Below are positions 29,113 through 37,749 of a stretch of DNA of 43,734 nucleotides, piece by piece (the first letter of the stretch is position 1; the number at the start of each line of letters is the position of its first letter). The notes below the pieces were generated by a model. It was not told the DNA's origin, made no database searches, and saw only the letters and a list, made by a program, of their open reading frames with translations. A program made the position numbers and the translations under genes. Source of the stretch: Gammaproteobacteria bacterium (GTDB taxonomy: Bacteria; Pseudomonadota; Gammaproteobacteria; Chromatiales; Chromatiaceae). The DNA lies in contig JAABTK010000033.1 of assembly GCA_011389885.1 (NCBI GenBank), forward strand, positions 1-43,734, written 5' to 3'.

Positions 29113-30608
29113 AGGCCATACTCCCGGCGCGCAATGAGCTGCGCCCACTCCAGCGGACTAAAGGGCGCGGCGGCTAACACCCCGGCCAGGACCACCAGCA
29201 CCGCCGTAATCACCGGCGGCCAAAGCAGCATCCAATGGGTCTCGAAACGACCGGGCATGGCGCGCTCCCGGGGCCAGGGCACACTCGCTGGCAGGAACCA
29301 GGCGCGGTAGAGGATAGGCAAGAAATAGCCGGCGTTCAACAGGCTGCTGGCCATCAGCACAAACACCACCCAGCCCTGCCCCGCATCCAGCCCGCCGGCG
29401 GCCAGATACCACTTACTGACGAAGCCCGCCAGCGGCGGCACGCCGATCATGCCCAGCGCCCCGATGGTAAAGGCGGCCATGGTATAGGGCATGCGTCGGC
29501 CCACGCCGTTCATCTCCTGCACCCGATGAATGCCCAGGGTCTCGGCCAGGTTACCGGCGCAAAAGAACAGGGTGATCTTCATCAGCCCCTGATGCACCAA
29601 ATGCACCATGCCGCCTACGCTGGCCACCGGGCCTAAGATGGCCGTGCCCAAGACGATATAGGACACCTGACTTACAGTGGAAAAGGCCAGGCGCTTCTTT
29701 AGGCTATCCTGATACAGGGCGCGCACCGAGCCATAGACGATGGTCACCGCCGCCACCGCCGCCAGCGGCGCGAGCAGGCCCAATTCGGCGGAAAACTCCA
29801 CCCCGTACACATCATAAACCACGCGCACGATGCCAAAGGCGCCCGCCTTCACCACCGCCACCGCATGCAGCAGCGCACTCACCGGCGCCGGCGCCACCAT
29901 GGCCTGGGGCAGCCAGCCGTGCAGCGGCACCAGCGCCGCCTTCACAGCCATACCGCCCACCAGCAATATGAAGATAAACCGCAGCGCATTGGGGTCGAGC
30001 CCGGCGTGGTCGGCCAGCAGCCCGGTCTCGGTAAAGTCCAGCGGACCGACCAGCACCCGCAACCACACCACGCCCAGCAACAAGGCCGCGCCGCCGATTA
30101 AGGTATAGGCGAGATAGATGCGCCCCGCCCGCCGCGCCTCGGGGGTGCCGCGATGCACCACCAGCGGATAGGTGGAAAGGGTCAGCAGCTCGAAGAACAT
30201 CAAAAAGGTGAGCATATTGCCCGCCATGGCCACGCCCATAGCCGAGGTCACGCACAGGCTAAAGAAGCCGAAAAAGCGACTGCGGTGGGGCGAGTCTTCC
30301 AAATAGCCGATGGCATACACCGTAGTCACCAGCCACAGGCCCGCCGACAGGGTCACCAACAGCACCGACAGCGCATCGGCGTTAAGCACCAAATCCATCC
30401 CCGGCAGCAGGGTCAGGCGGCTCTCGTAGCTCCGCCCGGCGAACACCCCGCCCACCATCACCAGCACCAGGGCGACCTTAATCAGGGCCCCGCCCAGGTT
30501 CAGGATGGTGCGCGTCTTATGCCGCTCCTCGGCCAAGAAGAAGATCAGCAGGCCCGGCAGCAGCGAACTCAACAGAATCAGCGCCGGCAGCCAGTTCTCC
30601 AGCGTCAT
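29109..30608 (-). CDS. Antiporter-like MrpD/NuoM-type membrane subunit
   Basis: A 499-aa polytopic protein of the proton-conducting membrane transporter family. Key charged residues are all present: E140 (MFFELLTLSTYP), K223 (GGMAVKAALVPLHGWLP) and K254 (AVAVVKAGAFGI), plus later QDSLKKRLAFSTVSQVSY and HQGLMKITLFF with Lys in the expected second half. It should move protons or exchange cations as part of the Mrp-like complex. The gene overlaps both neighbours by 4 nt (ATGA). Of the three large antiporter-like subunits here it has the most canonical channel residues. Confidence 0.9.
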   Translation of the reverse strand: MTLENWLPALILLSSLLPGLLIFFLAEERHKTRTILNLGGALIKVALVLVMVGGVFAGRSYESRLTLLPGMDLVLNADALSVLLVTLSAGLWLVTTVYAIGYLEDSPHRSRFFGFFSLCVTSAMGVAMAGNMLTFLMFFELLTLSTYPLVVHRGTPEARRAGRIYLAYTLIGGAALLLGVVWLRVLVGPLDFTETGLLADHAGLDPNALRFIFILLVGGMAVKAALVPLHGWLPQAMVAPAPVSALLHAVAVVKAGAFGIVRVVYDVYGVEFSAELGLLAPLAAVAAVTIVYGSVRALYQDSLKKRLAFSTVSQVSYIVLGTAILGPVASVGGMVHLVHQGLMKITLFFCAGNLAETLGIHRVQEMNGVGRRMPYTMAAFTIGALGMIGVPPLAGFVSKWYLAAGGLDAGQGWVVFVLMASSLLNAGYFLPILYRAWFLPASVPWPRERAMPGRFETHWMLLWPPVITAVLVVLAGVLAAAPFSPLEWAQLIARREYGL

Positions 30609-32083
30609 GGCGCCACCCCCAGCAATGCGTCGCCTTCAAAGGGGCTGCCCGCCAGCGCCAAGGCCCCGACCCAGCTCCCGGCCAGCCCCAGCGCCACCGC
30701 CGCGGCGGCCAGCCCAAAGGCCGGCCATTGCGCGGCCAGCGCCACGCCCGGCTCGCGACCGCCGGTGTGACCATAGGTAAAGCAGCGGCCCAACACCCGA
30801 AACATATAGGCCCCGGCCAGCACGCTGCCCACCAGCAGCACCGCCACCGCCCACCACTGACCCTGGGCAATGGCCCCGTTCAGCAACAGCCACTTGGCCA
30901 AAAAGCCGCCGCTCGGCGGCAGCCCGATCAAACTCACCGCGGCCAACACAAACACGGCCACGGTCAACGGCAGGCGCTGGGCCAAACCGTTCAGGCCTCG
31001 AATTCGGTCATGCCCCACCACATTCAGCACCGTGCCCGCGCCCAAGAACAAGGCCCCCTTGGCCAGCGCATGGGACAACACCAGCAAGGCCGCGCCGCTC
31101 CAGATTGCGGCCCCCGCCAGGGGCATCAGCGGCAGGGCCAGGAACAAATAGCCGAGCTGGGACACCGTGGAATAGGCAATCATCAGCTTCAACCGCTCCG
31201 CCCGCAGCGCGTTCACCGCGCCCCACACCACCGCCGCACTGCCCAACACCCCGGACACCGGCAACGCCAGCTCGGCCAGCGAAAGCGGCGCCAACTCCAG
31301 CCACAGCCGCATCAGCAAGTAGAAGGCCGCCTCCACCACCAACGCCGAAAGCATGGCGCTCACCGGGGCCGGGGCCCCGCCATGCGCCGGCGGCAGCCAG
31401 AAATGAAAGGGGAAAATGCCCGCCTTAAAGAACAGCCCGGCGGTCATTAGGGCCAGGGCCGCCCCCAGCGCCGGACCGCTGGCCTGACTCGCCAGCAACG
31501 GCAAGTCCACGGTGCCGTAGGCCCCATACATCAGCCCCACGCCGAGCAAATAACACAGCGACCCGCCCAGGCCCACCAGCAGATAGCGCAGGGCCGCGGC
31601 CAGGCTGTCGGTCCCCCCGCCCAACACCACCAGCCCCACCGCGGCCAGGCCGGTCAGCTCCAGCATCACATAGAGATTAAACAGGTCGGCGCTAATGAAG
31701 AGCCCGTTCAGCGCCGCCATCAAAAACAGCCACAGCGGCCAAAAGCCCTCGGGCGCCTGGCCGTGGGCGCGAAAATAGCTGCGGGCATTGAGCGCCCCCG
31801 CCCAGGCCACCAGGGCGGCGGCCAGCACCATCAACACCGCCAATCCGTCCAGCCGCAAACCAATCCCCAGGGGCGCCGGCCAGCCGCCCGCCGCGTGCGC
31901 CAAAGGCCCCCCGACCGCCACCCGCCAAACCAAAAGCACCGCCGCCAGCGCGTTCAGCAGCGCCACCCCCTGCCCCAGCGCAAACCCCAGCCGCGGCCAA
32001 ACAAAGGCCAGGGCGCCGCCCAGCAGGGCCGGCCCCAACAGCAGCCCCGGCCACCAATGGGCCAACCAATCGCCGGGGTTCAT
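30605..32083 (-). CDS. mrpD: Mrp antiporter subunit D
   Basis: A 492-aa polytopic protein. Its position right after mrpC and its motif order (E142 in VMLELTGLAAVG, K220 in GLFFKAGIFPFHFWLPPAHG) identify it as the MrpD/MnhD-type subunit. The next conserved lysine, normally in a V/L-x-K-x-G segment, is replaced by E251 (ALVVEAAFYLLMRL). Later KLMIAYSTVSQLGYLF and LAKGALFLG are typical. A spurious upstream extension runs to 32476, but ATG 32083 overlaps the mrpC stop by 4 nt and starts a proper membrane protein. It works with the small E, F, G, B and C subunits. Confidence 0.9.
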   Translation of the reverse strand: MNPGDWLAHWWPGLLLGPALLGGALAFVWPRLGFALGQGVALLNALAAVLLVWRVAVGGPLAHAAGGWPAPLGIGLRLDGLAVLMVLAAALVAWAGALNARSYFRAHGQAPEGFWPLWLFLMAALNGLFISADLFNLYVMLELTGLAAVGLVVLGGGTDSLAAALRYLLVGLGGSLCYLLGVGLMYGAYGTVDLPLLASQASGPALGAALALMTAGLFFKAGIFPFHFWLPPAHGGAPAPVSAMLSALVVEAAFYLLMRLWLELAPLSLAELALPVSGVLGSAAVVWGAVNALRAERLKLMIAYSTVSQLGYLFLALPLMPLAGAAIWSGAALLVLSHALAKGALFLGAGTVLNVVGHDRIRGLNGLAQRLPLTVAVFVLAAVSLIGLPPSGGFLAKWLLLNGAIAQGQWWAVAVLLVGSVLAGAYMFRVLGRCFTYGHTGGREPGVALAAQWPAFGLAAAAVALGLAGSWVGALALAGSPFEGDALLGVAP

Positions 32084-32391
32084 CGGTCCGCACTCCCGTC
32101 CGGCAGCTCCATGCGCCCGGTGGCGCGCCCCAGCCGCAGGGCCAAGGCCAGCGCCAGCGCGGTGGTGCTCACCGCCACCACAATGCCCGTCAGCACCATG
32201 GCCTGCGGCGCCGGATCCGCCGCCGCCCCGCCGCCGCGATAGGCCAGCCCCAAATAGACCAAAAAGGCCCCGGCCCCGGCCACATTCAGCGCCAGGATTT
32301 TGTGCAACAGATGCGGCCGCACCGCCAGCGCAAACAGGCCGAGGCAGAACAACAGCACCCCGGCGGACGCATACAGCAGCGACAACGTCAT
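32080..32391 (-). CDS. mrpC: Mrp antiporter subunit C (NuoK-like)
   Basis: A 103-aa protein with three transmembrane helices, of the MnhC/MrpC/NuoK family. The helix starting LLYASAGVLLFCLGLFAL and the segment PHLLHKILALNVAGAGAFLVYLG are typical, as is APQAMVLTGIVVAVSTTALAL in the third helix. It overlaps the DUF4040-B gene upstream and mrpD downstream by 4 nt each. It forms part of the membrane arm of the antiporter. Confidence 0.93.
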   Translation of the reverse strand: MTLSLLYASAGVLLFCLGLFALAVRPHLLHKILALNVAGAGAFLVYLGLAYRGGGAAADPAPQAMVLTGIVVAVSTTALALALALRLGRATGRMELPDGSADR

Positions 32392-33350
32392 GGCGCGCCC
32401 GCCTCGCGGCCGCCGGCCACGCCCATAAACAGCACCAACAGGGCCGCGCCGATAGACAGCGCGGCCGCCGCCTCAATCAACAAAATCAGCGCCCCCGCCC
32501 AGCCCGCGGGGTACTGCAACAGGTTGCCGCCGACCAACAGAGCCAGGGCCACGCCCAAGAACACCAGAAAACCCGCCGAGAGCAGGCCGCGCAGGCGCAA
32601 CCCCTGCGTCCAACGGGCGAAGGCCCGCGGGCCGCCCGCCGGGCGGCCATCCGCCCCCGGCGGATAGACCAGCGCCAGCAGAATGCCCGCGCCCGCCAAC
32701 AGGGCGCCGGCCTGAAAGGCCCCGCCGGGGGCATGACCGCCGCGCCACAGCAAATAGCCCGCGGTGAGCACCAACAGCGGCGCCAACCAGTCCGCAAGGC
32801 CGCGCAGCACCGAACTCGACTTGGCGCCGAGACCGAAATCCGCACCCCCGCCCAGCCGCACCAAAAGCGCCGCCAGCAGCAACACCCCAAGCTCCAGAAA
32901 GGTGTCATAACCGCGAAAGTTCAACAGCACCGCGGTCACCGGGCTCTCCACCCCGCTCTCGGGCAGGCGGGCGAGCACCTGCTGTTGCAGCCCCCCCTCG
33001 CGCTGGGCGTCCAACCCGGCCAACACCCCAATCAGCGCCGCCGCCACCCCGGCCAATGCCACACCCGACAACAGGGCCCACGGACCGCTGACAACGCCCT
33101 CGGCCCGCCGCCCCGCCGCGGGCAGGCGATGCCAGGCCGCCAACATCAAGGCCCCGGTGACGCCGGCCCCCACCGCCGCCTCGGCCAACGCCAAGTCCGG
33201 CGCCCCGAGGCGCACCCACACCACCGCCATCAACAGCCCATAGACCACGAACAACACCAACGAGCGAAACAGGTCATGGCTGAACAACAGCACCGCCCCC
33301 AGCGCCACCAAGCCGCCGGCCAGCACAAAGTCCAACGCGCTTGCGGTCAT
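32388..33350 (-). CDS. mrpB: DUF4040 domain fused to Mrp subunit B
   Basis: A 320-aa membrane protein in two parts. The N-terminal part (about 1-160) holds GAVLLFSHDLFRSLVLFVVYG and GAPDLALAEAAVGAGVTGAL, as in the MbhD/DUF4040 segment that forms the C-terminal end of MrpA. The C-terminal part (about 170-315) is MnhB-like (VTAVLLNFRGYDTFLELGV, GGHAPGGAFQAGAL). The fusion thus carries the tail of MrpA without its NuoL-like front. A longer frame reaches 33479, but ATG 33350 overlaps the mrpG stop by 4 nt. Confidence 0.88.
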   Translation of the reverse strand: MTASALDFVLAGGLVALGAVLLFSHDLFRSLVLFVVYGLLMAVVWVRLGAPDLALAEAAVGAGVTGALMLAAWHRLPAAGRRAEGVVSGPWALLSGVALAGVAAALIGVLAGLDAQREGGLQQQVLARLPESGVESPVTAVLLNFRGYDTFLELGVLLLAALLVRLGGGADFGLGAKSSSVLRGLADWLAPLLVLTAGYLLWRGGHAPGGAFQAGALLAGAGILLALVYPPGADGRPAGGPRAFARWTQGLRLRGLLSAGFLVFLGVALALLVGGNLLQYPAGWAGALILLIEAAAALSIGAALLVLFMGVAGGREAGAP

Positions 33351-33643
33351 TCGGCCTCCCAGGGGCGCACCCCGTCGCGGCGCGCCGCGCGCGCAATCAA
33401 ATGCGCCAGCACCGTCGACGACGCCATCACCAACAGCCAAATCAACCCAAGCTTGAGCGCGATAAGCGGATCGCCCCAATGCAGCGCGGCGCCGACACAG
33501 ACCAGCCCCAGGCCCAGGGTGTCGGCCTTGGTCAGCGCGTGCAGCCGGGTGTAGAGATCGGGAAACCGCAGCAGACCCGCCGTGCCCGCCACAAACAGCG
33601 CCACCCCGGCGGCGGCGAAAATCAAACCCAGCGCATCAAACAT
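33347..33643 (-). CDS. mrpG: Mrp antiporter subunit G
   Basis: A 98-aa protein with three predicted helices of the MnhG/PhaG family. The family signature GLLRFPDLYTRLHALTKADTLG is clearly present in the loop after helix 1. It overlaps mrpF by 8 nt and the DUF4040-B gene by 4 nt. It is required for assembly of Mrp complexes in characterised systems. Confidence 0.95.
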   Translation of the reverse strand: MFDALGLIFAAAGVALFVAGTAGLLRFPDLYTRLHALTKADTLGLGLVCVGAALHWGDPLIALKLGLIWLLVMASSTVLAHLIARAARRDGVRPWEAE

Positions 33644-33899
33644 CCTCGCCCCGCCCCCATAGCCGCACCAGGGCCAACCCCGCCAAGGCCGCCAACAACG
33701 CCATCACCAGCGCCACATCCAGCAGCACGGCGCTTTGCATGGCGATCGACAACAGCACCAAGGTCGCCACCCCGCCGGTGCCGAACAATTGCGCCGCCAG
33801 CATCCGATCAAACACCCCCGGGCCGCGCCAAACCCGAACCAACCCCGCCCCCAGCAGCAACAGCAACAACAGGGCCAACCACTCGAACACCGCGCTCAT
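33636..33899 (-). CDS. mrpF: Mrp antiporter subunit F
   Basis: An 87-aa protein with three helices of the MnhF/PhaF family. The signature RVWRGPGVFDRMLAAQLFGTG follows helix 1, and the central helix has the conserved Asp in VLLDVALVMALLAALA. It overlaps mrpE by 4 nt and mrpG by 8 nt. Confidence 0.95.
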   Translation of the reverse strand: MSAVFEWLALLLLLLLGAGLVRVWRGPGVFDRMLAAQLFGTGGVATLVLLSIAMQSAVLLDVALVMALLAALAGLALVRLWGRGEDV

Positions 33900-34387
33900 G
33901 CCTTCGCCTCCTCAGGAAACAGGGTCGCAATGCGCCGCTCCATGCGCCGACAACCCGCGCTCACCGGCCGCCCCAAGTCCAACGCATGCACCCACAACAC
34001 ATCGCCCTCCAAATCCGCGCTCAAGGTGCCCGGAGTCAGGCTGGTGCAATCGATCATCAAAACCCGCGCCCGCTCGCCCCGCAGGCGCAAATCAAACCGC
34101 ACCAAGCCCGGCCGCAACAGGCGTCGCGGCCCCAGCGCAATCAGCGCCGCCTGCGCCCCGCCCAGCACCATCTCCCGCAGCATAAAACCCGCAAAGCCCG
34201 GCAGCGCCCGCCAGCAAACCCCGCCGCTAAACCGCCGCCGACTCAAATACAGCGCCAGCGCAATCGCCGGCGCCCCCACCACCCAAGAGCCGAGCGAGCC
34301 GCCGCCCATCACCGCCCACAGCGCCGCCAGCGCCAAAACCCTTACCGCCAAGCCGCTCCAGGCCGGGGCGCCCGCCGCGACACCCAT
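33896..34387 (-). CDS. mrpE: Mrp antiporter subunit E
   Basis: A 163-aa protein of the MnhE/MrpE family. Two or three N-terminal helices are followed by a cytoplasmic domain containing SLTPGTLSADLEGDVLWVHAL, a strong family signature. The open frame extends to 34483, but ATG 34387 (MGVAAGAPAW) gives the usual length. It is the first gene of the operon mrpE-F-G-(DUF4040-B)-C-D plus two further antiporter-like subunits. Divergent from the methyltransferase-like gene, so the 236-nt gap should hold its promoter. Confidence 0.9.
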   Translation of the reverse strand: MGVAAGAPAWSGLAVRVLALAALWAVMGGGSLGSWVVGAPAIALALYLSRRRFSGGVCWRALPGFAGFMLREMVLGGAQAALIALGPRRLLRPGLVRFDLRLRGERARVLMIDCTSLTPGTLSADLEGDVLWVHALDLGRPVSAGCRRMERRIATLFPEEAKA

Positions 34388-34623
34388 CAGGCGCGCCCAT
34401 CCGCCAAGGACACAAGGGCCTGCAACTCGGCCCGCCTCAGCGCCGCACAGTGCGCCAACGCCAGGGCGTGCCCCGCCCGCCAACTTCCAACATAAAGGAT
34501 CGCTTTCAATCGTTTCACTCCCGGCTGTTCCTCTTCGTCAGCAATCTAGCTTACCATTCGGCATGCGCGGGCGCGCGCGCCGTAGCCCTATGCCCGCCAA
34601 AGGCCGCCACCCGAGGACCCAAG

Positions 34624-35244
34624 ATGCACAAACCCTATGCCGAATCCTGCGACCAAAACCGCGCCCCCATCGGCGCAGTGATCGAACCCCTGTTCGCCGA
34701 CCGCCGCGCGGTGCTGGAAATCGGCGCCGGCACCGGCCAGCACGCCGTCTGGTTCGCCCCGCGCCTGCCGCACCTGCTTTGGCATGCCAGCGACCGCCCC
34801 GAAAACCACCCCGGCATCCGCCTATGGATGCAAGAAGCGGGCCACCCCAACCTACGCGGCCCGCTAGAGCTAGACGTAGCCCGCACCGCCTGGCCCGCCA
34901 TCGAAATCGACGCGGCATTCTCCGCCAACACCGCCCACATCATGCACCTCCACGAGGTCGAGGCGCTATTTCAAGGCATCGGCCGCCTACTCCCCGCCGG
35001 CGGCGTATTCGCCCTCTACGGCCCATTCAACGACGCCGGCCGCTACACCAGCGACAGCAACCGCCGCTTCGACGGCTGGCTCAAAGAACGCGACCCCCAA
35101 AGCGGCATCAAAGACCTCGACGACCTCCACCGCTTCGCCGCCGCAGCCGCCTTACGCCTGGAAGCCGACCACCCCATGCCCGCCAACAACCGCACCCTAT
35201 GCTGGCGCAAAACGCACACCCCTGCGTTGAAATCACCCGCATAA
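34624..35244 (+). CDS. DUF938 SAM-dependent methyltransferase-like protein
   Basis: A 206-aa cytoplasmic protein of the DUF938 family, a class I SAM-dependent methyltransferase fold. The N-terminal PYAESCDQNRAPI and VLEIGAGTGQHAVWFA (SAM-binding loop, about 36-51) are typical, followed by SANTAHIMHLHEVEALF and FALYGPFNDAGRYTSDSNR. The substrate is unknown. A longer frame goes back to 34450, but ATG 34624 gives the family-typical start (MHKPYAESC). It is a single-gene unit followed by a repeat-rich gap. Confidence 0.87.
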   Translation: MHKPYAESCDQNRAPIGAVIEPLFADRRAVLEIGAGTGQHAVWFAPRLPHLLWHASDRPENHPGIRLWMQEAGHPNLRGPLELDVARTAWPAIEIDAAFSANTAHIMHLHEVEALFQGIGRLLPAGGVFALYGPFNDAGRYTSDSNRRFDGWLKERDPQSGIKDLDDLHRFAAAAALRLEADHPMPANNRTLCWRKTHTPALKSPA

Positions 35245-35522
35245 GACCCAGTACAGCCGCCCGCAACTATAGCAAACACCCCCCCGGCGCCCTCGGAACC
35301 CAGAGCACGCAGAGGCCGCAAGGCGCGCAGGGCGGACCCTCGACTGAGCGCCGAACACAGGCACGGCAGAACGACGCAAACACAACCCAACCGCAGACGC
35401 CTTGCCCACGCCGCCCCTCCGTTGGGGGGGGCTTGGGCGGTTGAGGCTTTAGCCGGGCTTGCGGACATCCACAACGCTTGGGGGCTTCGCTCGCCTAAGC
35501 ACTAAGCGCCAACCACCAAATT

Positions 35523-35713
35523 AAACCAAAGATAAACACGGATCGACGCAGATAGGCGTCGCAACGGGCAAAGGCGCTCCCGCAAAACCGCAAACATCCA
35601 CCACCCTTTCAGCGCCGCGCCCATTAGGGACGCTAAAGCTTGGCGCACTTGTGGTTTAGGATATTTTTCGATCAACACAAATCTGTGTTTATCCGTGTCC
35701 ATTTGTGGTTTCG
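35523..35713. repeat. Inverted pair of ATCCGTGTTTAT-type repeats
   Basis: The left end reads AAACCAAAGATAAACACGGAT and the right end ATCCGTGTCCATTTGTGGTTT, imperfect inverted complements enclosing about 140 nt. Same family as 426-463 and 10202-10287. Confidence 0.65.
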
Positions 35714-35722
35714 TTAAACCAG

Positions 35723-35792
35723 CGCCTGTGATGGGCGCGGCGCTGGTAGACCGCGGGCCAGGCCAATGACGGCGGGGCGCCTTTGCCCATCC
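35723..35792. repeat. 70-nt dispersed repeat, copy 2
   Basis: Starts CGCCTGTGATGGGCGCGG and ends GCGCCTTTGCCCATCC. It matches 10543-10612 over the same length, with the same neighbour repeat on its left. Confidence 0.8.
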
Positions 35793-35831
35793 ACGCACTT
35801 TGCCATACTACGCATGGTTTCCGCGGATCGG

Positions 35832-37406
35832 CTAGATTAAGGCGTCGTCGCGGTCTTCCCCCCGCGCCTTCATCGCCCGATGCATCAGGATGTTAATCAT
35901 GCGCATGGCCGCGTTCACCGAGGCGAACACCTGATTGGAGTCCACGCCGCGGGTCTTCAGCGCGCCCTCCCCCTGATCCTCCCAGGTGATCGTACACTCG
36001 GTGAGGGCGTCCTGGCGGCCGCCGCGGGGGATGCGCACCTCGTAGTCCAACAGCTGGGGCAGCTTGATGTCGTAGCGCCGCAGCACCTTGCGCATGGCGT
36101 TCATGAAGGCGTCGAAGCCGCCGTTGCCCTGGGCCGCGGCGGTGATCTGCTCCTTATCACGCGTCTTCAGGCGCACGCTGGCGGTGGAGTCCAAGTGCAG
36201 GCCGCTGGTAACCGACACATTCACCAATTTAAGGTAATCGTAGTCCCGCCCCTCCAGCACCTCGGCGATAATAAACGGCAGGTCCTCCAGGGTGATGCTC
36301 TTCTTGGAATCGCCCAGCTCCACCACCCGCTTCAGCACCTTGTCGGCGTTCTCCTCGGACAAGGAAATGTCCAGCCGCTCCAGGTTCTTCTGCAGCGAGG
36401 CCTTGCCCGCGAGCTTGCCCAGGGCATAGACCCGCCGCCGGGCGAAGCGCTCCGGGGTCAACGCGGTCTGGTAGAGGCCGCCCTTCTTGTCGCCGTCGGC
36501 GTGGATGCCGGCGGTTTGGGTGAACACGTCCTCGCCCACGATGGGGGCGTTGGCCGCCAGCCGCTTGCCCGAAAAATGCTCCACCATCTGGCTCACCCGC
36601 ACCACATGGGCCTCGTTCACCGACAGCTCCACCCCCAGCCGATCCCGCAGGTTCACCACCACCTCCGCCAGCGAGGCGTTGCCCGCCCGCTCGCCCAGGC
36701 AGTTCACCGTGCAGTGCACCGAGCGCACCCCGGCGCGCACCGCCGCCAACACATTGGCGGTGGCCAGGCCGTAGTCGTTGTGCGGGTGGAAATCGAATTC
36801 CGACCCCGGAAAGCGGCGCATCATATCCGTAAGGCTGGCGTGGACCTGATCCGGGGTCAGCACCCCCAGGGTGTCGGGCAGCATAAAGTGGCGAATGCCC
36901 AGCCCCTGAAGCCCCGCCATAAACTCAAACACATAGTCCGGGCTATCGTGATAGCCGTTGGACCAGTCCTCCAGATAGACGTTGACCGCCAGCCCCTGCT
37001 GCCGGGCATAGGCCACCGCCGCCCGCACATCCTCCAGGTGCTGCTCCAGGGTCTTGCGCAGCTGATTAGTGCAGTGCTTTTCGCTGCCCTTGGTCAGCAG
37101 GTTGATCACCCGCCCGCCGGCGGCGCGAATCCAGTCCACGCTGCGCCCCCCGTCCACGAACCCGAGCACCTCCACCCGCTCCCCCATCTCCTGCGCCTCG
37201 GCCCAGGCCACAATATGGGCCACCGCCTCCTGCTCGCCGCTGGAGACCCGCGCCGAGGCCACCTCCACCCGGTCCACGTTCAACTGCCCGAGCAGGGCCT
37301 TGGCGATATTCAGCTTCTCCGGCGGCGAAAACGACACCCCCTGGGTCTGCTCGCCGTCGCGCAGGGTGGTATCGAGGATATTGACGTGTCGGGTGGGTTC
37401 GGTCAT
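35832..37406 (-). CDS. cimA: Citramalate synthase-like enzyme of the LeuA/CimA family
   Basis: A 524-aa Claisen-type condensing enzyme. The TIM barrel has LDTTLRDGEQTQGVSFSP at the start, FHPHNDYGLATANVLAAVRAG for metal binding, and LGERAGNASL. A C-terminal regulatory domain follows (about 390-515, with LIDYEVRIPRGG-like LLDYEVRIPRGG). Long stretches (NIAKALL-x-LNVDRVEVASARVS, VGEDVFTQTAGIHADGDKKG, YALGKLAGKAS) match my memory of Leptospira CimA better than ordinary LeuA. CimA joins pyruvate and acetyl-CoA to make citramalate for isoleucine. LeuA uses 2-oxoisovalerate for leucine. The family is certain, the substrate less so. It is a single-gene unit, separate from ilvIN-ilvC. Confidence 0.8.
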   Translation of the reverse strand: MTEPTRHVNILDTTLRDGEQTQGVSFSPPEKLNIAKALLGQLNVDRVEVASARVSSGEQEAVAHIVAWAEAQEMGERVEVLGFVDGGRSVDWIRAAGGRVINLLTKGSEKHCTNQLRKTLEQHLEDVRAAVAYARQQGLAVNVYLEDWSNGYHDSPDYVFEFMAGLQGLGIRHFMLPDTLGVLTPDQVHASLTDMMRRFPGSEFDFHPHNDYGLATANVLAAVRAGVRSVHCTVNCLGERAGNASLAEVVVNLRDRLGVELSVNEAHVVRVSQMVEHFSGKRLAANAPIVGEDVFTQTAGIHADGDKKGGLYQTALTPERFARRRVYALGKLAGKASLQKNLERLDISLSEENADKVLKRVVELGDSKKSITLEDLPFIIAEVLEGRDYDYLKLVNVSVTSGLHLDSTASVRLKTRDKEQITAAAQGNGGFDAFMNAMRKVLRRYDIKLPQLLDYEVRIPRGGRQDALTECTITWEDQGEGALKTRGVDSNQVFASVNAAMRMINILMHRAMKARGEDRDDALI

Positions 37407-37749
37407 GGAATCGATTTACCAGGAAGAGTCAAAATGGGCCTAACGGTCATGGCGTGGTTCGCCACCCCGGGAAATGAACCCACCCCAGGAGTGGCAGTCC
37501 TCCAAGGACTGCCACTCCTCGGTGCATCCACAGTCGCTTGAAGCATACGCACACCGGATGGCGCAGTGTATAGCCAACCAACCCAACCTCCAAATAACAT
37601 TCAGAGCCCCGCGCGCACGAAATAACGCGTATCCTCCAACAGCCCTTGCCCGCGCCCGCCGAGAAACGCCCTCTCCTCTCACCGGGAGAGGGCTGAAGTG
37701 CGGGACCGAACAAACCGGGGGCCATGCCTGCACGCGCCGGGCGTCCGCC
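37407..37749. other. 343-nt intergenic region with two hairpins
   Basis: Upstream of the synthase gene and downstream of the coiled-coil gene. It holds a perfect 15-bp hairpin (37487-37519) and a weaker one, CCCTCTCC / GGAGAGGG (37669-37692). The latter is 58 nt beyond the coiled-coil gene stop at 37750 and could weakly terminate it, though no T-run follows. No gene was recognised. Confidence 0.6.
37487..37519. repeat. AGGAGTGGCAGTCCT hairpin repeat, copy 1
   Basis: A perfect 15-bp inverted repeat, AGGAGTGGCAGTCCT / AGGACTGCCACTCCT, with a CCA loop, flanked by CACCCC on the left and ATCCACA on the right. An identical hairpin with the same flanks lies at 42142-42174. Confidence 0.9.

Larger units (their letters stand above)
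35245..35831. other. 587-nt intergenic region with several repeat families
   Basis: Between the convergent DUF938 and synthase genes. It contains a GCAGAGGCCGCAAGGCGC stretch (about 35310), a GGTTGAGGCTTTAGCCGGG end with GGGGGCTTCG (35439-35490), an inverted pair of ATAAACACGGAT-type repeats (35523-35713), and the 70-nt repeat at 35723-35792. No gene is supported and no clear terminator was seen. Confidence 0.7.

Noticed and set aside
32084-32476. N-terminal extension of mrpD
   Set aside because: The stretch is Gly/Ala/Arg-rich out-of-frame sequence over mrpC and the B gene. ATG 32083 overlaps the mrpC stop.
37669-37692. Terminator for the coiled-coil gene
   Set aside because: The 8-bp stem has no following T-run and matches a common type of intergenic CCCTCTCC/GGAGAGGG repeat, so it was not called as a terminator.
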